This document shows positions 43,387 through 51,954 of a DNA stretch of 64,000 nucleotides, piece after piece. The stretch is taken from assembly GCA_964596675.1 (NCBI GenBank), contig CAZQUZ010000002.1, positions 87,253 to 151,252 on the forward strand. Direction: 5' to 3'. Below the pieces are notes generated by a model. It was not told the DNA's origin, ran no database searches, and worked only from the letters and a program-made list of their open reading frames with translations. Position 1 is the stretch's first letter. Each line of letters opens with the position of its first letter. The stretch is from JAGOMW01 sp964596675. GTDB lineage: Bacteria; Patescibacteriota; Gracilibacteria; BD1-5; UBA2023. A program made the translations under genes and the position numbers.

Positions 43387-44412
43387 TTAGATATATATCT
43401 TCGCGATACTAAATAGTCCATATGCGATAAGACATGCGCATGGTATGGTAAAAATCCATGCCCACACGATGCGGAGTGTCATGCCCCACTTTACGGCGCG
43501 AGCATTTTTCGCACTGCCGACTCATGAGATAGCACCAGTGATAGTATGCGTCGTCGATACAGGGACTCCGAGTGATGACGCAGTGAAGAGTGCGATCGCG
43601 CTCGCTGTCTCTGCAGCAAATCCATCTATGGGACGGAGTTTTACGATCTTAGAGCCCATAGTTTTCACTATCCTCCATCCACCAGTGAGTGTACCGAGTG
43701 ATATGGCGATATAGGCAGAAATGATGATCCACATAGGGATTTCTGCTCATTTTTCCAGGAGATGTACAGAGAGGAGGAGACTCATAATGATTCCCATCGT
43801 TTTCTGAGCATCATTGGCTCCATGTCCGAGAGAGTAGAGTGCAGATGAGGCGAGCTGGAGCCATCTGGAGACTCGATTCATCGTCGAGAGTGTGAAGTTC
43901 CGACCTATCCATGTAGCGATGATGAGGAGGAAAAATCAGAGAAATGCACCGATAAGTGGTGCGAGGAAGATAAAAATGAGGGTCTTTGTCCAGCCAGATA
44001 TGATGACGACCTGGAGTCCTCCATTCGCTACGGCGGCACCGAGGTATCCTCCGAGGAGTGCATGCGAAGAGCTCGTCGGGAGTCCGAGCCACCAGGTGAT
44101 GAGATTCCATGATATGGCTCACATCAGTCAGCAAAATATCACCATCGGCGTCACGAATGATATATCTATCATCCCCTTGCCTATCGTTTTCGCGACGGCA
44201 GTACCCACTACAAATATAGCAGCAAAGTTAAAAAACGCAGCCCATATCACAGCATTTCTCGGAGAGAGGACTCGGGTCGCCACGACCGTCGCTATAGAGT
44301 TTGCACTGTCATGCATACCATTGGTATAGTCGAATATGAGTGCCACGACTATGATAAACGATACAAATGGATAACTGATGATAATATCGAGGAGAGAAGA
44401 AAAAAATTCCAT
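43387..44412 (-). CDS. pit: PiT-family inorganic phosphate permease
   Basis: H+-coupled low-affinity phosphate (metal-phosphate) carrier of 341 aa with about ten helices. The duplicated signature is clear: IFDYTNGMHDSANSIATVV in the N-half and YSLGHGANDAQKTMGII in the C-half. LPTSSSHALLGGYLGAAVA and VPVSTTHTITGAISGVG are also present. Half a dozen TGA codons are Gly. Gene order with the PhoU-like gene 33 bases upstream is typical of Pit systems. Confidence 0.93.
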
Positions 44413-44445
44413 AGAGAGTATATGAGAAAGTAAAATATCAGAAGA

Positions 44446-45075
44446 CTAATTTGCCTTGAGTTTTAGACTTTCTACAGTATTCGCAGTGCGCTCGAAACAG
44501 TCGAGTGCTGACTCCATGTGCTCTATGACGACTCTCCACTTCATGAGTTCGATAGGATCCTTTTCCTGGGTAAAGAGCTCTCGGATATTCTTCATATAGA
44601 GGGCATCTCCCTGACTTTCTATAGTATGGATAGCGATTATTGTCTTCGAAATATTCATGGTATTATTTTTCTTTTTTCAGAAACATCCTTTTATGAGTGC
44701 GATGAGATGATCGGCTGCTTCACTATAGAGTGATGCGAACTCGGTGACACATGCTTTTTTATCAGTGATATTATACATATAAAAACCACGGATGACATCC
44801 TCGAGCTGATCTACGACATCATCGAGCTGGATGACGAGTGCATGGAGATCTTCGCGGTCATATGGTGTGATAAATGCTGTCTGTAATTCTGTGAGTATCT
44901 TATGAGTGGAGCTATCTGCCTGATTTTCTATGATATTTGCTTTTTGTGCATATTTCTCGAAATCCCCGAAGTTATCTCCGAATTCATGGACGAGATTTAC
45001 CATATCTTTTATGCTTTCAGCCAGTGCGAGGAACAAATTATCGAACCTATCATTCGTAGGAAATAAGATACTCAT
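44446..45075 (-). CDS. PhoU-like DUF47 protein, Pit partner
   Basis: A 209-aa all-helical protein of the DUF47 group, thought to regulate the adjacent phosphate permease. Helices begin FLALAESIKDMVNLVHEF, QADSSTHKILTELQTAFITP, DREDLHALVIQLDDVVDQLE and KWRVVIEHMESALDCFERTANTV, with acidic metal-binding stretches. A TGA after IKGCF is Gly and joins the two halves. First gene of the phosphate operon. Confidence 0.88.
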
Positions 45076-45108
45076 AGAGGTATAAAGTAATGATATAAAG
45101 CCATTACT

Positions 45109-45136
45109 AGTGTAGTGATGATGGGCATTAATGCAA
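45109..45136 (-). promoter_or_regulatory. promoter of the phosphate operon
   Basis: On the minus strand TTGCAT (45131-45136), a 16-base spacer and TACACT (45109-45114), 33 bases before the ATG of the PhoU-like gene. Confidence 0.45.
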
Positions 45137-45197
45137 GCTTTCTCATCAGAGAATCACTTATACAAATCTGGTATTTATAGTATAAATAATACCTCTT

Positions 45198-45722
45198 CTA
45201 AAAGGTATATGATACGTATCTGATATGATTTTCTTTGCTGGTGCGAGTATTATTCCACCGCTTATCATGGGAAGCCGCAGCCTGTATGAGTCACTTTTTA
45301 GCGAGAGTATTCCCTACTCGCTCATAGTAGTCCGTGAGTATATCCATAGCACTCTTTGCTACGACTATCTGGAGTTCGCGAGTGTCTCTCGGAAGTCGAT
45401 ATATCATCTCTTCGATAGTATGTGCGCCGAGTCACTTATATTGCTCAGGGTCTCAGAGGAGTTCTTGGGTACGACTGTAGAGATTCTCCGCACCATCGGC
45501 GAGAGTCTTTTTCACTCTATCTTTCTCCATGCCAGAAAAAGCAGTCAGGCTCACGAGTTCTGCTATCTTCTCTGCTGTCCGTATCTGGTAGTATGCAGAA
45601 GATGCTATCACGAACTCACCACCCTCAGTCAGTATATAGCCATAGAGCTCACGACTCTCATATCCTGTCGTAGGATCGAGCTGTTTCCACTCACGATAAT
45701 GTACATCAAAATCTTTTCGCAT
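45198..45722 (-). CDS. hypothetical protein, paralogue A, 174 aa
   Basis: Homologous to the next gene upstream (45782-46294). Shared elements: a Y-x-L/I-T or TLYG start region, SAYYQIRTAEK versus SHAWYSTRAHV, the conserved ELLGDPEQYKGLG versus RLLGDPKEYKGIG, and DYYERVGNTLAKKG versus AYYHRAGNELIARG. The two Gly codons of LLGDP and YKG are TGA in both. Helical, soluble, no known family. Its own TTGACA promoter lies 15 bases before the ATG. Confidence 0.75.
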
Positions 45723-45737
45723 TAATAGTAATAATAC

Positions 45738-45757
45738 ATAAATATAATATATGTCAA
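45738..45757 (-). promoter_or_regulatory. 20-bp promoter element, copy 1
   Basis: On the minus strand TTGACATATATTATATTTAT, identical to 46922-46941. Its TTGACA serves as -35 for paralogue A, with TATTAC 18 bases on and the ATG five bases after that. Confidence 0.55.
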
Positions 45758-45781
45758 TATAAATATACTACAATAACTCCA

Positions 45782-46294
45782 CTATCTTCATAAGGTATAT
45801 ACGACTGTGGCTAGACGAGGCTCATTTCATGGCAGCATATCCCATGCTGAGTGTATCTTTCCTCTTGCTATGAGCTCATTTCCTGCACGATGATAGTATG
45901 CCATGAGTGCAGTTTCTGCGTTTTTCGATACAGGGATGATGAGCTCATCTGCAGCTGGTGTGATGATATCGATGACACGCTCGAGTGTCAGGAGTCCGAT
46001 TCACTTATACTCTTTCGGATCTCAGAGGAGTCGCAGGGCATCATCATAGAGCCGATCCTCGCTCATCTTGAGCGAGCGGTCGATACGCTCATCTTTCGTT
46101 CCAGAGAGCGCAGAGAGTATATGGAGCGTCGCCTTACGGACATGCGCTCGTGTGCTATACCATGCATGCGAGACGATAGCTGGTTCTCATGTGGCTGCCA
46201 TGATGCTCCCATAGAGCGTATAATAATCCACACGACTCTCCTCTTCATATGAGTCCTGTCGAGTCGTATAGATGATGTCATCTGGAGTATACAT
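45782..46294 (-). CDS. hypothetical protein, paralogue B, 170 aa
   Basis: Paralogue of the 174-aa gene that follows it. It begins MYTPDDIIYTTRQDSYEEES and keeps RLLGDPKEYKGIGLLTLERV and MAYYHRAGNELIARGKIHSA. Five or six TGA codons are read as Gly. The C-terminus differs (TPAADELIIPVSKNAETALM in the middle, VVYTLGR at the end). Soluble, no known family. It starts 24 bases after the stop of the 186-aa gene, so both may share a transcript. Confidence 0.75.
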
Positions 46295-46318
46295 GAGTGG
46301 GCCGCGTAGGGGGTGATA

Positions 46319-46879
46319 TTATTTGTGCTTTTTATCCCACTTCATCAGGGATGTATGTCTTTTGCGCATATTTTCTATGAGTGCGATAGCACCACGGGGA
46401 TGAGCGAGTATCTCTCTATCGAGAAATATCTCATGAATCCCCTCCCCATCGGCTACCTCATATACGAGTGCGATGACCTCTTTTTCGCGCTTTCCCTGTT
46501 TTTTGTGTCATCGTACCTGCTCTCTCCACGCCCATCCATGTGGTGCTCCCTCTTTCCAGTTCTCTGAGTTCCAGTCATGACGGATTTTGGCACTTTGCTC
46601 ATTTACATCCACATCTGAAATCTCCACCATAGCTGATGATGCGAGGAGGCGTTTTACTTTTTTTCCGACTGCTTGTGTGAGCTCTTCGAGGCGGTCTGGA
46701 GTGATATGCACGAGGTCAGCTACACCATCGACACGAGAGATGATCTCATGACAGAGTGCAGATATCTCCCTCGTATCATGTATCTTATGGAGTGCGACTC
46801 GCTCGAGCTTCCCGAGAGCTCGCCCTATTTCTCTGTCTCATGCGGATGTATGAGATTCTGCGACACGTTGTTTTACCAT
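46319..46879 (-). CDS. hypothetical protein, 186 aa
   Basis: A charged soluble protein with Arg/Lys-rich helices (GRALGKLERVALHKIHDTRE, EELTQAVGKKVKRLLASSAM) and a Trp-rich middle (HDWNSENWKEGAPHGWAWRE). It could bind nucleic acid, but no family is recognised. TGA codons after SHTSA and after REQVR are Gly. First gene of the unit that continues with paralogue B; its promoter region is at 46883-46941. Confidence 0.7.
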
Positions 46880-46882
46880 GTG

Positions 46883-46912
46883 GATATAGTATGCATAAAT
46901 ACGAAATGTCAA
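46883..46912 (-). promoter_or_regulatory. promoter of the 186-aa gene
   Basis: On the minus strand TTGACA (46907-46912), an 18-base spacer and TATATC (46883-46888), three bases before the ATG. An alternative -10 box is TACTAT, six bases before it. Either fits a leaderless mRNA. Confidence 0.5.
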
Positions 46913-46921
46913 TACTATTTT

Positions 46922-46941
46922 ATAAATATAATATATGTCAA
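46922..46941 (-). promoter_or_regulatory. 20-bp promoter element, copy 2
   Basis: Exact copy of the element at 45738-45757, in the same orientation relative to its gene. Here it lies just upstream of a second TTGACA, so it could be an operator or a second promoter. Confidence 0.5.
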
Positions 46942-46976
46942 ATATAGTTCTCACTCCCATCTCCTCCACTCGCGAA

Positions 46977-47004
46977 AAGAAAAATCCACCTGAGAGGGTG
47001 GATT
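46977..47004 (-). terminator. rho-independent terminator
   Basis: AATCCACC and GGTGGATT stem around a six-base loop, followed on the minus strand by TTTCTTTT. It lies directly after the stop of the 96-aa gene. Confidence 0.8.
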
Positions 47005-47009
47005 ACTTA

Positions 47010-47300
47010 TTATTTTGATTCCTCGATTTTATTTTCATATATTCTTGCCTCGGTACATTGATTATCTTTATTATAATATAGCTTTATGCACGTTCATTCA
47101 GAACAGATATATTCCCCAATTCATCTACTAAGAGGATTATATCTTTCTACATTTTTCACAATATTACAATTAGTATAATTTTCATTCATATAACCGTCAG
47201 ATTCCTGAATAGATAAAATAATATTATAGCCAATAAAAATGCCTATCACTATTATAAAAGTTATAATTTTATTTTCTGTGCTATCGTTTTCTTCGGACAT
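47010..47300 (-). CDS. small single-pass membrane protein, 96 aa
   Basis: An N-terminal anchor (IITFIIVIGIFIGYNIILSI) and an exported domain with five Cys (TNCNIV, EYICSE, GTCIKL, NQCTEA), suggesting disulfide bonds. TGA codons after PLSR and after CSE are Gly. AT-rich codons. No family recognised. Its terminator is at 46977-47004. Confidence 0.65.
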
Positions 47301-47366
47301 AATATAGGTTTTTCTTAAATTGTAATACTTTCATTATATTATTTATCTTTTTTTGTCGAGGTTTTT

Positions 47367-47543
47367 TTATCGTCTCTTAAAGCTTTGCGTTGTTGATTTA
47401 TGAGAATTTGCGTAACTTTTCGTAGTATATTTACCAGTTATAGAGCTTCGGTATCCTTTTGATTTCGCGAACGTCGTCTCAGTAAAGAATACGAAAGAAG
47501 TGAATGTAAAAATAGAAAGTATGAGAAGTGATAATTTTTTCAT
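47367..47543 (-). CDS. small secreted basic protein, 58 aa
   Basis: The signal peptide MKKLSLLILSIFTFTSFVFF is followed by TETTFA and a 31-residue mature peptide rich in Ser, Lys, Arg, Tyr and Thr (ends STTQSFKRR). No TGA, no known family. An exported cationic peptide of this kind could bind the envelope, but this is inference only. Confidence 0.6.
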   Translation of the reverse strand: MKKLSLLILSIFTFTSFVFFTETTFAKSKGYRSSITGKYTTKSYANSHKSTTQSFKRR

Positions 47544-47630
47544 AGTGGAAAAGTTAGTAAATTCAACAATCTTATTATAATCATAATTTATTTTTGTCGA
47601 TCATTTCATCTTTTTTTATACTCTTTTATT

Positions 47631-47658
47631 TTGCATTTTCTATGAAAAAAGATATAAT
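47631..47658 (+). promoter_or_regulatory. promoter of the candidate small RNA
   Basis: TTGCAT at 47631-47636 and a perfect TATAAT at 47653-47658 with a 16-base spacer. Predicted start near 47665. Confidence 0.6.
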
Positions 47659-47664
47659 CATCTT

Positions 47665-47739
47665 ACATGAACTCCGATATGTGGTGTGGAGAGTGGTCAC
47701 GGACCTACTCTGAGAAGCATACACAGCGGAGTTTTTTTA
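47665..47739 (+). ncRNA. candidate structured small RNA of about 75 nt
   Basis: Between the promoter at 47631-47658 and a T7 tract at 47732-47738 lies a foldable transcript. The outer stem is AACTCCG (47670-47676) with CGGAGTT (47727-47733). An inner arm AGAGTGGTC with GACCTACTCT has one bulge and an ACG loop. The outer stem plus T tract forms the terminator. No known RNA family was recognised. A 45-codon frame from ATG 47668 overlaps it but runs past the terminator. The 3' end touches the DUF3800 gene, which is convergent. Confidence 0.5.
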
Positions 47740-48234
47740 TTGTTCTCATCGTCTGAAGAGTCATATCTCGAGATCTGCGAATTGTATGGAGAGATGATTT
47801 TTAGATGTCAGAAATTCTATTTCTATAGTCTTCGAAAAGTGAGAGCTGAGGGCTTTCCCGAAGCGCTTCCCGACTTTTTTCATATCTGAGTCTAGTCTGA
47901 TATAGTCTGGGAATATCATAATCTCATCAGGATGATATTTTTCTATAAAGTTTTCTATGTAAATCTTTAAGGCGTCTAAATACTGCTTATCTGATGAGAT
48001 GCCATGAATCTTTTCACAGTATGTAGCATAGCGTACTGTGTGCTTTGATTTTGCTTTTAGATAATTTTCCCTGTCAGGTTTTCTCGTAGAGGAGAGCTCA
48101 TAGTTTGTCGTGTAGATACTCTTGCAGTGAGTATTCATGGCATGTAGTCCATATTCCCCGAACAATCCTCCCATATAGAGAAGATTGTTTTTATAGTCTT
48201 TCGACTCATCGATGTAGAGAAAAACTCTTTTCAT
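47737..48234 (-). CDS. DUF3800-like protein, 165 aa
   Basis: Begins MKRVFLYIDESKDYKNNLLY, matching the YIDESG-type opening of DUF3800, a family with a predicted RNase-H-like fold often found near mobile or defence genes. A conserved acidic segment (DEIMIFPDYIRLDSD) and the closing LSIQFADLEIG, like the LQxADxxA motif of the family, support the call. TGA codons after DLEI and after RR are Gly. It lies 24 bases downstream of the nrdA stop. Nuclease activity is inferred, not shown. Confidence 0.75.
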
Positions 48235-48258
48235 ATTCTTCTTATTTTCACAAAATAA

Positions 48259-50886
48259 TTATCCACTACAACTTACACATCCCTCCTTACTCACCTCACT
48301 CGACAGAGAGCGTACATAGTAGACCGTCTTCACACCCTGCTTCCATGCCTTCATATAGTATGAGAAGAGCTCGCGAGGAGAGACCTTCGCTGGGTCGATC
48401 ATCCACTCGAACGAGATAGACTGATCTATCCACTTATAGACGGTAGATATCATATCGATGACATCGTTCATATCCATATTCACATACTCCTTATAGTACC
48501 AGAAGTTCTCAGAGTTCAGCTTCGGAGCGATACGGATAGTCGGAGAGGAGAGATTCGTCTCGACGAAGTATTTTTTATATATCGGGAGGAGAGCGGCGGT
48601 CGTACCCACGATACCTGCGGTAGACGTGTTCGGTGCGGGACCGAAGTGATAGCCGAAGCGGACTCCGTGCTTTTTCATGTCAGCGAATATCGTCTTCCAC
48701 TCGTCTTTCAGTGATGTATCTGTGAGATACCATGCCTCATCGTGACCGAGGAGGATGCCTTTATCGTACTCACTACCAGCATAGAGCTCATACTGTCCAC
48801 GCTCGGCGGCGAGGTCGATAGACGTGCGGTAGACTTCCCATGCGAACTCTTCGAACATCGTATCTGCGACCGCTCGAGCCTCAGCCGAGTCATATGCGAG
48901 TGAGTGTGTCGCGAGGTACTCAGCGAGACCGAGGTATCCGAGAGCGACGGGACGATAGCGGAGACTGGTGCGCTCTGCTTCTTTGAGTGGATATTTCGTG
49001 ATAGTGACGACATTATCCAGTATGCGCATCATGACTGGGACAGTCTCTTTCATCTGCTCGCGAGTGTTCACTTTCGCGACATTTATCGATGCGATATTAC
49101 AGGTCACAGTATCTCCTGCCTTATACTTTATATTCACTTCACCATTCTCGAGGGTCTCCTCGATGAACTCTGTCGGAGAAGAGTTCTGACAGATCTCAGT
49201 ACAGAGCTGTGTCGAGTAGATATTTCCTGCGTGCTTGTTTGGATTGAGGCGATTCACAGTATCACGGAAGAATACATATGGCATACCTGTCTCGACAGTA
49301 GACTTTAGAAATGCCTTAAAGAGGTCTTTTGCTTTGATAACTTTATTGAGTTTCAGTTTCGGATTTTTCTCTGCGTCAGTGTAGAATATCTCGAAGTCCG
49401 TATCGAATGAGTCCTCGATGCGACGACCGTAGACAGTCATCACTTCGTGCGGATCCATGAGTGTCCACTCACCATCTTCTTCGACGCGTTTCATAAATAG
49501 GTCTGGGATAGAGATGGCAGGAAAGAGGTCAAATGCCTTGGATCGGATATCTCCCGTCTCTGTCTGCATATCGAGAAAGTCGTGGATATCGCGATGCCAG
49601 ACGTCGAGTGTGACGGATATCGCACCGAGACGAGCACCGAGCTGGTTCACTGCTGTCGCTGTGTCGTTCACGACCTTGAGCCATGGGAGTACGCCTGCAG
49701 AGGCATTTTCGATGCCGCGGATAGATGACCCACGTGAGCGGATGTGTCCCCAGTATGATCCGATACCACCTCCATATTTCGATATCTGTGCCATGTTCTC
49801 GATGCCATGATAGATAGCGCGGAGATCATCAGATACATTGAGCTTGAAACAGCTCGTGAGCTGGTAGAAATTCGTACGAGCATTTATGAGTGTAGGAGTC
49901 GGGAGAGAGATATGCTGCTGTGAGCACTGGTCGTAGACCTTTAGTGCGAAGTCGAGGCGGTTCTCGTCTGACTCAGGGATAGCGAGAAAGAGTGCCACAC
50001 CCATATACATCTCCTGAGGGAGCTCGCGTACGTACTTGTTCGGATTATTGAGATATCGCTTCGAGAGAGAGAGGACAGTCGTGTATCCATACTCCATATC
50101 ACGAACCTTTCCATGCTTCGCGAGATAGGCTCCCACTTTTTCGAGGTCTGCCTTACTATAGTATGAGAGGAAGTTTTCGAAGTAGAGTTTTTCTGCGACG
50201 TACTTCTCGAAAAATGGGACAAATGAAGCAGCTGTATAGATATCACTCTGTTTCATGTCGCGATTTTTCCCTGCCTTTTTATAGAGGTCAAACAGTGCGA
50301 GACGACCAGCGATGTGCTCCCAGGCTATGTTCTCGACCGATACGAGGTCGATACAAGTCTTTACGAGAAGTTTCGCGATATCGCTCGTTTTCATGTCCTC
50401 GACTATATTCTTCTTAAATGCCTCCATGAGCTCATCAAAACTACACTTATCCTCATATCCGATGCTCGCATGAGCAAACATTTTTTCTATTTTTTCGAAG
50501 TCGAAGTCTTCCTTTCCTCCGTTTGACTTCATTACTTGGAATCCGTTTTTCTCGAATTTTTTGACGAGTTTTACATGTGCCTCGACACGCTCTTCCTGGC
50601 GCTCAGCACGGTAGATGATATACTGTTTTGCGACGTCGAATTTATTGAACTTCATGAGATTGCGCTCGACGATATCCTGCACATCCTCGACAGAGGGGAC
50701 ACGATTGGTAAATATCTCTCCATAGACATGATCCACATCCTTTATGATAAAGTCTGTCACCACAGGGATAAATGAGCGATCTGGCTCACCACATGCTATA
50801 GCAGCAGCCTCGATAGCCTGCTCGATACGAGTGCGGTCGAAGTCGGTGATTTCATCATTTCTGCGGCGGATCTTCTGCGGAGACAT
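48259..50886 (-). CDS. nrdA: class I ribonucleotide reductase alpha subunit
   Basis: Reduces ribonucleotides, using the radical from NrdB. The 875-aa protein has an N-terminal ATP-cone (SPQKIRRRNDEITDFDRTRI) and the substrate-site Cys in LTSCFKLN (about 346). The active-site stretch STQLCTEI has Cys about 562 and Glu about 564, with Gln where many class Ia enzymes have Asn. PNTSTAGIVGT follows, and the redox pair CVSC is at about 870-873. ATG 50884-50886 is chosen; the in-frame extension to 50943 is not family-like. Not one TGA occurs, although Gly is frequent. Confidence 0.95.
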   Translation of the reverse strand: MSPQKIRRRNDEITDFDRTRIEQAIEAAAIACGEPDRSFIPVVTDFIIKDVDHVYGEIFTNRVPSVEDVQDIVERNLMKFNKFDVAKQYIIYRAERQEERVEAHVKLVKKFEKNGFQVMKSNGGKEDFDFEKIEKMFAHASIGYEDKCSFDELMEAFKKNIVEDMKTSDIAKLLVKTCIDLVSVENIAWEHIAGRLALFDLYKKAGKNRDMKQSDIYTAASFVPFFEKYVAEKLYFENFLSYYSKADLEKVGAYLAKHGKVRDMEYGYTTVLSLSKRYLNNPNKYVRELPQEMYMGVALFLAIPESDENRLDFALKVYDQCSQQHISLPTPTLINARTNFYQLTSCFKLNVSDDLRAIYHGIENMAQISKYGGGIGSYWGHIRSRGSSIRGIENASAGVLPWLKVVNDTATAVNQLGARLGAISVTLDVWHRDIHDFLDMQTETGDIRSKAFDLFPAISIPDLFMKRVEEDGEWTLMDPHEVMTVYGRRIEDSFDTDFEIFYTDAEKNPKLKLNKVIKAKDLFKAFLKSTVETGMPYVFFRDTVNRLNPNKHAGNIYSTQLCTEICQNSSPTEFIEETLENGEVNIKYKAGDTVTCNIASINVAKVNTREQMKETVPVMMRILDNVVTITKYPLKEAERTSLRYRPVALGYLGLAEYLATHSLAYDSAEARAVADTMFEEFAWEVYRTSIDLAAERGQYELYAGSEYDKGILLGHDEAWYLTDTSLKDEWKTIFADMKKHGVRFGYHFGPAPNTSTAGIVGTTAALLPIYKKYFVETNLSSPTIRIAPKLNSENFWYYKEYVNMDMNDVIDMISTVYKWIDQSISFEWMIDPAKVSPRELFSYYMKAWKQGVKTVYYVRSLSSEVSKEGCVSCSG

Positions 50887-51221
50887 AGGAGAAAAGGGTA
50901 AAGAGATAAACCAATCGAGGAAAAAAGAAAACTTCTCTGTCACACCGATGGACGAGATATAATGAGCCTATTCATTATGTCTCAGCCATCGAGACGATAC
51001 TAAAGAAGATGGATATTTTATTTTTACAAAACGTATTTCTCGGATAGACTGGACTCATGTCGTTTTGGTGTCGAAATGAGACGAAGTATCACTTAGATAT
51101 ACTAGATATTGTGTTTATGACTCTATCCTTTCCACCACATATTGTCAAAACTTTTTCGAAAATTGTTCACCTTTTGTATTCGTAGACTTATTTTTTCTCT
51201 TTATTGACGTTCTTAGCACTT
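50887..51221. other. intergenic stretch holding the nrdA leader and promoter
   Basis: No convincing gene. It carries the minus-strand nrdA promoter and NrdR-like box (51099-51148), followed by a leader of about 225 bases. Nothing else was recognised apart from AT-rich sequence before the plus-strand gene at 51222. Confidence 0.5.
51099..51148 (-). promoter_or_regulatory. nrdA promoter with NrdR-like box
   Basis: On the minus strand TTGACA (51143-51148), a 17-base spacer and TAGAGT (51120-51125). Just downstream, at the expected start of transcription, ACACAATATCTAGTAT (51099-51114) matches 13 of 16 positions of the NrdR consensus. Confidence 0.65.
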
Positions 51222-51680
51222 ATGTCGTTCACCGAATCTTCACAGAAAGATGCGAAAAATCGCATAAAAAAAGTCATGACTTTTGGGACTTTTGATCTCT
51301 TTCATCCATGACATGTCTACTACCTCAGTGAAGCCGAAAAGCTCGGTGATAGCCTCTCTATCATCATCGCTCGTGATGCTCGAGTACGCACTATTAAGGG
51401 TCGTGCACCGCATGATAGTGAGGATATACGTCAGTCGAATGTGGCCCATGCATTTCGTGATGCAGAGGTGATACTTGGTGATGAGCAGGATATATTTGCC
51501 CCACTTCGCGCCTATCAGCCAGATATCCTCGTGTTTGGCTATGACCAGCGCGTGCCAGAGGAGAAGATTCGAGAGCTCTTCCCTGCTATCGAGATGATGC
51601 GTATAGGAGGATTCGAGCCAGAGAGATGGAAGAGCTCGATACTCCGAGCCGCGAAAGAGCAGAATGAAGATACTATCTAA
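51222..51680 (+). CDS. cytidylyltransferase-like nucleotidyltransferase (FAD synthase/RibL type), 152 aa
   Basis: Small Rossmann-like nucleotidyltransferase. MTFGTFDLFHPGHVYYLSEA contains the HxGH motif (TGA codes the G of HPGH). RTIKGRAPHDSEDIRQSN and DILVFGYDQR follow. This set is seen in glycerol-3-phosphate cytidylyltransferases and archaeal-type FAD synthases; the YDQR ending favours the FAD-synthase-like branch. The substrate cannot be fixed from sequence alone. Confidence 0.75.
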
Positions 51681-51687
51681 TTTTTCT

Positions 51688-51954
51688 ATGGATTCACCTT
51701 TTCTTCTTTACATTATCATCATAAATATCCTCGCCTACAGTCTCATGTGGGTCGATAAAGTGAAGTCGATATATGGCTGGTGGCGTATATCTGAGCGGAC
51801 ACTCTGGATGCTCGCTATCGCCTGAGGTGCATGAGGTATCTGGCTCGGCATGATGCGACCACTCTATCATAAGGCTGGGAAACGGAGTTTTCGTATCGGA
51901 GTACCTCTGATGATGCTCGTATGGATATCTGGACTCAGTCTCATATATCTCTAA
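51688..51954 (+). CDS. DUF1294-like membrane protein, 88 aa
   Basis: Helices LLYIIIINILAYSLMWVDK, LWMLAIAGGAGGIWLGMM and VPLMMLVWISGLSLIYL flank the family pattern WRISERTLWMLA and HKAGKRSFRIGVP. Two TGA codons give the Gly cluster AGGAGG. Function of DUF1294 is unknown. It starts seven bases after the previous gene and overlaps the convergent broken gene by four. Confidence 0.82.

Noticed and set aside
44446..44658. Separate 70-aa gene in the phosphate operon
   Set aside because: It is the C-terminal part of the PhoU-like gene after a TGA-Gly at 44677, in the same frame.
47668..47800. Leaderless 45-aa peptide in the small-RNA unit
   Set aside because: The frame crosses the T7 terminator and runs antisense through the DUF3800 gene; the RNA structure explains the sequence better.
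50887..50943. Upstream in-frame extension of nrdA
   Set aside because: The extra 19 residues are hydrophobic and foreign to NrdA; the family start with the ATP-cone fits ATG 50886.
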